16,170 nt of DNA, taken from contig JADHZB010001749.1 in the NCBI GenBank assembly GCA_015657535.1, positions 1,825-17,994 on the forward strand. Reading direction: 5' to 3'. Below the pieces are notes generated by a model. It saw only the letters and a list, made by a program, of their open reading frames with translations, did no database searches and was not told the origin of the DNA. Shown piece by piece: positions 9,620 through 16,170 of this stretch. The DNA is from Nephromyces sp. MM_2019. Lineage: Eukaryota > Apicomplexa > Aconoidasida > Nephromycida. Each line of letters begins with the position of its first letter. Position 1 is the stretch's first letter. A program made the position numbers and the translations under genes.

Positions 9620-10180
9620 TTTTGAAGACTCTTGGCTTTTGCTGATCTTTGAGGAAGTTGTGAATCACGAAGAACAGGGGATTCTCGTGATATTAGCGGC
9701 AGTTGGTGGGAGGTAGCTAATCTTACAAGAGTAAATGTTGAAATGTTACCGTGATGGAGTGTGTGAGCGTGTATGTGCATATGCGTGTACTTTTTTCTGT
9801 GTGCTGGTATGCCTTTTTTTCTGTGGGTTTGGTTGTGTGTGGATGGGCACATTTGTGTGTGCGAATCTTTCTCTGTGTATGCGCGTGCTTATGTCTGCAT
9901 ATTTCTCTGTGGATGTGTGTGTGTGCTATTAAATGTAGTTACAAGTTCAGTTGAGTACATGCAGGTCTTTACACGGGTTTTTGTGTGTCTATGTGAAAAG
10001 ACACTAGTATACAGGCGCATGTATATAGAGAAATTTCCGCCTTTAAAACCTCGAAAACACCATGTTGCTGTGGGGAAAATCAGCGCCAATTTTGTAAACA
10101 TTAGACTAGGCGGTTTACCAAAATGTATCGCTTCCCTGGAATCACTGGAGCTACTGCACTCTAACAACACACACACATAG
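9620..10180 (+). CDS. possible leucine-rich-repeat gene fragment (two exons)
   Basis: Exon candidate 1 follows a strong acceptor (ctattcgcttcag) at 9619 and reads FEDSWLLLIFEEVVNHEEQG then a hydrophobic ILVILAAV. A donor at 9706 (gttg|gtggga) leaves phase 1. Exon candidate 2 starts after tgtatatag at 10028, joins in phase, and encodes LGGLPKCIASLESLELL (10106-10153). This matches the L..LP..I..L..L..L spacing of leucine-rich repeats of the type that often mediates protein-protein contacts, followed by HSNN where a repeat would have its conserved Asn. Reading then runs through a CA block to TAG at 10180. The TG-rich segment 9750-9930 between the exons looks like an intron. Only one repeat is visible, the minus strand is open over much of 9889-10176, and no start codon is assigned. 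Confidence 0.3.
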
Positions 10181-10881
10181 TGTGTTTGTTGTTTGCGCTT
10201 AGTTCTTTGTCTTGGTCGTCTAGAATCGATTAATCATGGTCCTCTTGGGTGTTCGTACGTGACTATTCTCTATGTATATGCGTGAGCGTTATCCTTGTGT
10301 GTGTGTGTGTATTCTCGGGGCGTCTGCGCGTGTGCGCGGCTATTCTTTATGTGCGTGCGCGGCGGTACCTCATTCGTATGCCCGCCCAATTTATACAGCA
10401 CCTCGCCCCCGTGTGTCAGCCCATCTATTCGCAGGTTTCACATGAAAAGGCGACTATATATCCTGTGTGCATGTGTTCCCTCGAATATCATTACCTCTTC
10501 ATCGCCCAGTGTGTCTGTATCTCCCCTCTCTCTTCTAGAGGCCTCCTGATCTACTACTACTTTTAGCTAATAAATTTCATCTACGGAGGGATTTCTTTGT
10601 TTTTTTACCTCTTAAAACATTAGAAGATATTCAAGAAAGACCGCCACACACACAAACACAAGCGCAACTTCCTACTCACACACAGTTACACCCACGCGCA
10701 CTCGGTTATACATACAAGCATACACCCACACACACCAATACACGCACACACTGTAGATACCAAGTTCCAGGCTACCACTGCGTTTCTGCATATATAACTA
10801 GCCAATAAAAGAGTCTAGCCACTCCCTGATCACATACACACTAAACATACGTTTCTTCGTCATAAAATTTGCTCGAAGAAG
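10181..10881. other. gene-poor stretch with TG then CA blocks
   Basis: TG blocks at 10180-10200 and 10293-10330, a GC-richer part at 10310-10440 that is open on + for about 100 codons but Cys/Val-rich and repeat-driven, and CA blocks at 10645-10750. I find no exon with good splice sites or a recognisable domain. Confidence 0.4.
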
Positions 10882-11608
10882 ATGGCGGGCTTATTGCTTG
10901 GAGAGGCTTTTTTTGCCGCGTGAGTGTGTAAAGCCAAGAACTAAATCAAAGAGATTCTAAACTCATACTTTCCCCTACTTAGGGGAAAATCTCATTGAAT
11001 ACGAGGATTCCTTCTTGGAAAAAGCCTATATATTAGCTAGGCGTTAAAGATAAAGAGGTAAAATTTTTTGTTGATTTCCTAGAAACATGCGCATGAGCAT
11101 GTTGCGAGGGAGTTGCTTGAGAGGCTTCAAGTGTGTAGGCTTGGAATTGTTGGGTGACAAATAATAGCAGGTAGAGAGTAGTATGTGTGTGTGTTTTGTG
11201 TGTGTGTGCGTATGTGCGTATGTGCGCGTGATGGTAGCAATCGAGGTTTTTGGATGAAAAAGAATGGTAGGTATGGGTAGAGTACTGTGCGCGTGTGTGC
11301 TGGTAACATTGGAGATTGTTAGATGAAAAAAAAGCATATAAACTAGGCTTGAAACTGTGGGTGTTCGATGGCAGCAAAATTAGAGGTAAACTGCCAGCTG
11401 CAGTTTCTTGCATCTTCTTGAGAAGATCAGGCTACCTAACATAGGCTAAGCACTTGGATAACTCCCTGAACTTCATTGCTGAGAGTAAGTATTCTTTATG
11501 TGTGCGAGAAAACTAGTGATATTTTCTCTGTTAACTATACGTCTACATTTCTACTATATATTAGCACAACACACTCTCCTCCTCATCTTAGCGAAGCGAA
11601 ACCGATGA
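10882..11608 (+). CDS. probable small helical protein gene, 5' exons out of frame
   Basis: Three exons join in phase. 11083-11130 (KHAHEHVARELLERLQ) follows acceptor ttgatttcctag. 11445-11484 (AKHLDNSLNFIAE) ends at a strong donor, gaga|gtaagt. 11592-11608 follows acceptor cctcatcttag and ends TKRNR with TGA. Upstream, ATG 10882 in a good context (gaagaagATGGCG) opens MAGLLLGEAFFA up to donor gccgc|gtgagt at 10920. After acceptor cccctacttag at 10982 comes an open segment ENLIEYEDSFLEKAYILARR ending TAA at 11047. These first two segments are off by one base, and the second has no phase-0 donor into 11083. One fewer T in the seven-T run at 10908-10914 would fix the first join. So this is either an assembly indel, a missed exon, or a decaying gene. 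Helical and charged; no family recognised. Confidence 0.42.
11140..11380. repeat. degenerate tandem repeat in an intron
   Basis: Three diverged units share ggtarcaattgg-gttgttggatgaaaaa followed by a ggtaggtatgggtagagta segment and a TG block. They begin near 11148, 11232 and 11300. The array falls in the 314-nt intron between exons 11083-11130 and 11445-11484 of the small helical-protein gene. Confidence 0.6.
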
Positions 11609-11960
11609 AACTACTGGTGTGTTACCCTCTAACACACAATTAACTCTATAGAGAATTACACCGCCAAGAGGAAGCAACAAGAATCTCTAGTTACTAATAT
11701 GTCTAGCATTTTAAGCTTTTTCCGAGATTCTAGGTGTTTTGCCCTCTCCACATAGACACCTCTCTATATGTAGTTATTCTAGGGGTATTTAGCTGATTAG
11801 AGGTAATAAATAGAATCTCCGCAGAGGGCACAAGAAGAAGTTAATTTATGAGAGTAGCAGAAGGAGTAAACTGATGAAGGGTAGAACGAGTAGAAGAAAT
11901 CACCTAATAAATCAGCAGAAGAAAAACTCGACTAAATACTAGTAGACCCCCCCCCCAAAC
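11609..11960. other. upstream region of gene 2
   Basis: This roughly 350-bp stretch is almost free of TG/CA blocks, in contrast to nearly everything else in the window, and is AT-rich. It includes a 10-bp palindrome ctctatagag (11644-11653), AT-rich words such as taataaatag near 11805, and a ten-C run at 11947-11956 immediately before the gene 2 ATG (aaacATGG). It probably holds the promoter and 5' leader of gene 2; no core promoter element can be named with confidence. Confidence 0.45.
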
Positions 11961-14189
11961 ATGGAAGAGGAGAATCAAGAAGAAGTTACTATAGATGATT
12001 TGCTCAGTCAACCAGTTGAGATTCAAAGCCATGGTAGCCTCGGAGAGTATCAGATTCAGATATCTGCAGGCTGTGAAGAGGATTTTCTCAGCCATCCCAC
12101 GCCTATGAGGAAGGGAACTCTTCTGCAAAGCGCAGATAGCAGAGTGTTTGGAGAGCAGCTCAGTGAAGTCGTTCTTCTGACTACTTCGCTTGGAAGTATA
12201 AGGAGGCCATTCTTTGACTCGAAGAGAGCCATCAACTTCTTAAACTCAAAGGGGGTGTTATATTATCGAATCGACTGCAATAGAGATATGAGTGAAGCAA
12301 AGGGTGTGTGTGGGGTGGGGGATGCGGGGGGTGTGTTAGTGTGTGTGTCTGTGTGGTGCTTTTATGCATGTGTGGGTGACTCTTCCCCTCCTCATCCATA
12401 TGTGTGTGTGAATCTTCCCCCCCTCATCCACGTGTGCCCGTGAGTCTTCCCCTCCTCGTCCATATGTGTGCCCAATTCTAAGCACGTCACTGCATGTTTA
12501 CATCTAGGTATTTGCATGCTCTCCTCTGTGTGTGGCAGTTCACTCCAATGCCCTCCAAAGATTCTGCTATATATATTTTTGCGTAAGTCCTCCAGCAGAT
12601 CCTCTTATTATACAACAACCCCCCTTGAAAAGCTGAGAGAAGGCTGCCCTTTGATACACCCCTCTTGCTAAGAATGGCAAACACACACACATCACTTTGC
12701 ACACATCACCTCCCTCTTCTTCATCTTCTTCATCTTCTTCTTCTTCCTCATTTCAGAGCTCCAATCTTCTCTCACACACTCCGGTCTTCACAACTACAGA
12801 GCGTCATCTTCATCCAATTTCCTTCAAAATGCCGTAGAAAAGGCTGTTTTTCTGTGAATTTACCAAAGTTCAGACTTGAAGGATATGGAGCTGATCTCCG
12901 AGTGGAAGACTTACAACCTTCTGAAGTTCACAAAAAACGATGAAAATCCTGAAGCTGAAAGTATGTGAATCTGCAAAGAAAAGGGAGATTTTGTTGAATG
13001 TATACGTTTTATGATTCTTTCACATGAAGAGGGAGTTTTCCTAACCCTCTTGCTACTTGGAGATACTCACCAAATAGCATATCTTAGAAGCTCTCCAGAG
13101 TATTCAGGTGTATCGCAAAAAAGTGCAAAACTGTGTGTGTGACTGCCGGAAGATGAAGATTTTTATAGGTTGAGCAGCTGCTGTAAAAAGAAGAAGAGTG
13201 TATAGGTTTTTTTTCGCTCAAACAAAAAGAGTTTTCTCTTTGATACGCTTCTCTAGTAGATGTAGCTCTAGAAGCTCTCTCTCTACACACATGGACAAGG
13301 AATACACATATCTCTCTTAATACAGACATACATAACTCTGTCTCTCTTACTATATACACACACACGCATCTCTGTCTCACATTCTACCTCAGTTTTGATT
13401 CCTCAAGTATTGTTTGACGGGATTTCAATCGGAGGAGAAAAAGCACTCCAAGATTTAGAGGATGATGGAGACCTTGGTAGGCTTTACATCGTTCAATAAA
13501 GAATAAGCTACAAGCTTGTGTGTGTGTGTGTAGCTTCAACCTTCCCGAGCAGATTCCTTCATGAAAACTTGCCTATTTAAGTTTCTATGCGTTCTTCCTG
13601 GAGCATAGGTAGGATCATCAGGTTTTACTGTGTGTAGCACATGCCTAGAACAGCATACCCACACTAGTTTCCCTATTCATTAACTAGGTCCCTCCTTCTC
13701 TAAGATTGCTAGCTAATACGAGTGTGATAGCCTGCACATTACACTGCTGAAGATACTCTTTAATCTTCATTGAGCTGCTTAAATCGCCTGCACAGCTTTT
13801 ATGCACACACACACAATAAGAACATCACCCACACAAACAATAAGCACACCACCCACGCGCACAATAAGCACACCACCCACACACACAAACACCATCCCAT
13901 ACAACATACGGAGTTTCACGCATACGCACATACTTGTTCTCACACACAAATACACTAAAACCCACCCTTCTCTCCTCTCTATCTTCTGTATCCCTCCACT
14001 ACAGACTGGGTTCTAGCGAGGATGGCTTGCCCTCAGTGTATGCATGAGAAGTCTGTGGAGAGTCTAGAGTGTGAGCATTGCGATGCTACCCTCCAAAGCC
14101 TCATTCCTGAAGAGTACGTAGCTCAGGGGAATGTGCAGCAGATCGCTAATGGGCAGATTGTAGATGTTAATCAAACGCAAGAGGAATGA
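11961..14189 (+). CDS. glutaredoxin-like protein without CxxC active site, with C-terminal zinc-ribbon-like motif
   Basis: Exons 11961-12303, 12874-12960, 13393-13476 and 14005-14189 join perfectly, and all three introns are phase 1. The product is 232 aa. Residues about 69-171 form a thioredoxin/glutaredoxin fold: VVLLTTSLGSIRR (first strand and active-site turn), YYRIDCNRD (second strand), then IPQVLFDGISIGGEKAL with the cis-Pro at 147 and the Gly-Gly pair of the glutathione-binding side. The position of the usual CPYC is Ser/Gly/Ser, so dithiol redox activity is unlikely. This matches the GRXCR1, SH3BGR and plant At5g39865-like groups, some of which also end in CxxC pairs. Residues 180-197 have CPQC and CEHC, a probable zinc site. 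The N-terminal 68 residues are acidic and probably disordered. A role in iron-sulfur or cytoskeletal scaffolding is only inference. Intron 1 uses a TG-type donor (aagg|gtgtgt). Confidence 0.9.
12377..12472 (+). repeat. 32-bp tandem repeat, 3 copies, gene 2 intron 1
   Basis: Copies start at 12377, 12409 and 12441 with exact 32-bp spacing. The unit is tga-tcttcccctcctcatc followed by catatgtgtgtg. Each copy pairs a CT-rich half with a TG block. It lies inside intron 1 (12304-12873). Confidence 0.85.
13814..13885 (+). repeat. 24-bp tandem repeat, 3 copies, gene 2 intron 3
   Basis: Copies start at 13814, 13838 and 13862 with exact 24-bp spacing. The unit begins caataagcacaccaccca and ends in a CA or CG block. 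It lies inside intron 3 (13477-14004), opposite the TG block at 13516-13533 near the donor. Confidence 0.85.
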
Positions 14190-14577
14190 AGAGAAGAAAC
14201 GAAGTGAAAAGGCTACACACACAAAGAGGAAGTAGCAGTTTGAGAGGGTTGGTATGTGGGTGTGGGTATGTGCGTGTGTGCGTGTGTGTATGGGTGTGGG
14301 TGTGTGTATGAGTCTATGTGTGTGTGAGTCTATGCTTGAGGCTGTGTATCTATGTGTGTGCGCCTACGTTTGAGTCTATGTTTGAGTCTATGTGCGCGTC
14401 AATATGTGAGTAAATGCGTGAGCCTATGTGTGTCAATCAGTGAGTATATGCACTAGCCTACGTGTGTATCCCCCTGTGTGCCTCTCTCAATTGCTCAACC
14501 TGCGGGTGGAATGAGCCCCCATTAATAAGCAAGATCTCATCAAAAAAGGCAGAAAAATGAGTTAAAGGCAGCTCTCT
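14190..14577. repeat. gene 2 3' flank with a 12-bp TG minisatellite
   Basis: From about 14240 the + strand is TG-rich. From about 14308 to 14466 a roughly 12-bp unit (gagtctatgttt, gagtctatgtgc, gagcctatgtgt and variants) repeats about ten times with occasional 14-bp copies. No open frame here is credible. If the gene 2 TGA were read through, the frame would stay open into this array, but it would be implausibly rich in TGA. Confidence 0.65.
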
Positions 14578-14827
14578 TCATATCCGTGTGTGCGTAGGTA
14601 GCATTCTTCTGCTAAGAGGTGTGTACAAGCAGCGATCTCTGCTAGCCACAAGCTCCCCAACAGCAGCCATCCTCTTCTATTGGACATTTTTTCATGTGTT
14701 TGTGTGTGTGTTTTTGTGGGGGTGTGTGTATTTGTGCATGTAATTGTGTGTGTGTATGTGTGTCTTCGTTTGTTGGCTACATTCATAGCACTGAGAAGGA
14801 GCTCTAGAGGCTGCTTTTTCATTACAT

Positions 14828-15856
14828 CTACACCCCCTTGTTGAGAAGAAGCAGAGTATCTGAGTGTACGAACAGAGTAAACTCAAAGAGTCTGAAGATG
14901 ATGATAGCTTCCCAAGCAAAAGGTAATTGCTTCCAGACTCGTCACAATGAGAGCAAAATCCGCACACAAAGCTGCTTTCAAACACGCATACAGAAAGCAC
15001 CACAACGAGAGCTTCTATATTGATGTTCCTAACAACTAGAGATCAATACTTAGTGGCGAAACTGTGTAGTCTCAAGATCCCCCTATACACGACGAAGTCG
15101 AGGAAATTTGGGGGCGAAGGGTAGATGAAGATGATAGGAAATGAAGCCTAGAAACATCACACACGCACACATATACACAAAAAGATGAAGAAACCAAACC
15201 TTCAGCTGAAAACACAGTAATTTGAGTCTTTTAGAGATAAATATATTCATTCGAAGAAGAAGAAGAAGGAAAAGAAAAACACCAAAAATAAAAAGAAGAA
15301 GACCGAATAAAGTCAGGTTACGTATAGGGGGAAATTCTCTCGAGTTAAGAGCTTTTACTTAACGCTTATGAGTCTAGTTTTGTTGATACCAGATCTGGAG
15401 CACACACACACATTTTCACTAAATCAATCAGGGGAGCGCACACACAGGCTTGTTGGCGGGAAATTGTTTGGAAGGAAACGTATGGGAGTGTTTGATTGGG
15501 ATTTTAAGCTCAATCACACACACAGCAGTGCATGATCGGGGGTCTCATCTCATTCTCACACACAGCAGTGTTCGCTAGGTAGTTTCACTTCACATGGACA
15601 CACAAGTGCTTGAAACAAAACCCAACCCATCTACACACACATCCAAATATCCTCTAAATCTAAACAAAACACACATACACACAGCGTTTCTACTAAAGGA
15701 CCGCTAGCTTTCATCAAAGCGATTAACGCCAATCGCTCTGCCTCATCATCTCGGTAAGAAAGGCTTGAACTTTGGAGGTCCTTCAGCAGACTTCCCAGAA
15801 GATCGCTTATCTTCCTGAAAGATCTGTTGATTTGCGAGGGTCTTTGCTGCTGCAGA
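14828..15856 (-). CDS. unidentified helical protein, 3' three exons on minus strand (5' end missing)
   Basis: Exon 15856-15683 follows a strong acceptor (gctttttctgacag) and encodes 57 codons, from LQQQRPSQINRSFRKISDLL to LIALMKASGPLVET, with donor gct|gtgtgt. Exon 15082-15050 follows cgtcgtgtatag and gives GILRLHSFAT. Exon 14891-14828 follows tatcatcatcttcag and gives LFEFTLFVHSDTLLLLNKGV and TAG. Phases (2, 2) agree at both joins, which independent chance frames would do about one time in nine. Introns are about 600 and 158 nt; the longer one is TG-rich on the sense strand. The last 89 residues are helical and leucine-rich, with no Cys or recognised motif; a subunit of a helical-bundle complex is possible but is inference. 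Earlier exons must lie beyond 15856, possibly outside the window. The + strand is also open over parts of this locus, so some doubt remains. Confidence 0.55.
15395..15610. repeat. degenerate repeat with 'cacacacagcagtg' core
   Basis: caatcacacacacagcagtg at about 15511 and cattctcacacacagcagtg at about 15550 are flanked by similar gatcgggg, gctaggt or ggcggg segments; weaker copies lie at about 15434 and 15596. Unit spacing is about 37 to 80 bp. It lies in the 600-nt intron of the minus-strand gene. Confidence 0.6.
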
Positions 15857-16170
15857 CTGTCAGAAAAAGCACACACACATGAATGCTATAATGTATTGAG
15901 GAGAATTCATTAAGAATCTTATGGAAAAAACAAAGTTTGAAAAAAGAGCAAGGCACACACAGGCATACGCCATTACACAAACACAGGCACACCTCATACA
16001 AACTGGCATATACCCCCACACACACAGACACATGCACCATCACACACATACGCATCCACCGTCACACAGACATACACACCCACATATACTGGAATACACG
16101 TCCCCACACGCACAGACACATACTCCCCCACAAACACACCCACGCACACACCCCCACACACCCACACACA
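15857..16170. repeat. CA/C-rich tract running off the right edge
   Basis: From about 15950 the + strand is a nearly unbroken CA-rich sequence with C runs (cccccacacacccacacaca at the end). A loose unit, acacacagacacat or catacacacccacat, recurs every 20 to 30 bp. On the minus strand this is TG-rich and would be the intron preceding exon 15856-15683. There is no exon with good splice sites in it. Confidence 0.65.

Noticed and set aside
12764..12845. Alternative exon in gene 2 intron 1 after the strong acceptor ttcttcctcatttcag
   Set aside because: The frame is open and joins to exon 1, but no donor gives the phase 1 needed for exon 12874-12960, and the glutaredoxin fold is complete without it.
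14578..14822. Minus-strand two-exon reading MKKQPLELLLSAMN joined across a 104-nt CA-rich GT-AG interval to KRMAAVGELVASRD and onward to TGA
   Set aside because: It starts 5 nt after the stop of the better supported minus-strand gene and would need its own promoter or a dicistronic mRNA. It may be 3' UTR, with the frame open by chance. Worth re-examining with transcripts.

Overview
The window reads as nuclear DNA from a eukaryote. Coding sequence comes in short exons (about 40 to 340 nt), and exon frames only join when GT-AG introns of about 200 to 600 nt are removed. GC content looks to be in the low forties by eye. There is no bacterial operon structure, and I recognise no rRNA, tRNA, transposase or viral gene. 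The lineage cannot be fixed from the window. A protist with long introns would fit, but that is a guess.

Two genes can be built exon by exon with consistent phase and recognisable protein families. Gene 1 (3006-6621, +, 8 exons, 212 aa) has a twin CX9C (CHCH) motif, the signature of small proteins of the mitochondrial intermembrane space. Gene 2 (11961-14189, +, 4 exons, 232 aa) has a glutaredoxin-like thioredoxin fold that lacks the active-site cysteines, followed by a CxxC-x10-CxxC zinc-ribbon-like tail. A third gene is fairly well supported on the minus strand at the right end (14828-15856, three phase-consistent exons, 5' end missing) but is unidentified.

Less certain pieces are a + strand gene at 10882-11608 whose first exons do not join in frame, a minus-strand exon chain at 7777-8381, a possible leucine-rich-repeat exon on + at 9620-10180, and a minus-strand 5' exon at 1159-1372.

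The rest is introns and intergenic DNA. It is filled with hundreds of short (TG)n and (CA)n blocks, mostly 8 to 16 nt, separated by unique sequence, plus several small tandem arrays with 12-, 21-, 24-, 32-, 35- and 64-bp periods. The blocks are nearly absent from the confident exons and from about 400 bp upstream of gene 2. All three introns of gene 2, and most of gene 1, contain both a TG block and a CA block, so each pre-mRNA intron could fold into a UG:CA stem. That layout is the most interesting feature here. Purine-rich stretches are often open in several frames on both strands, so single-exon calls deserve caution.
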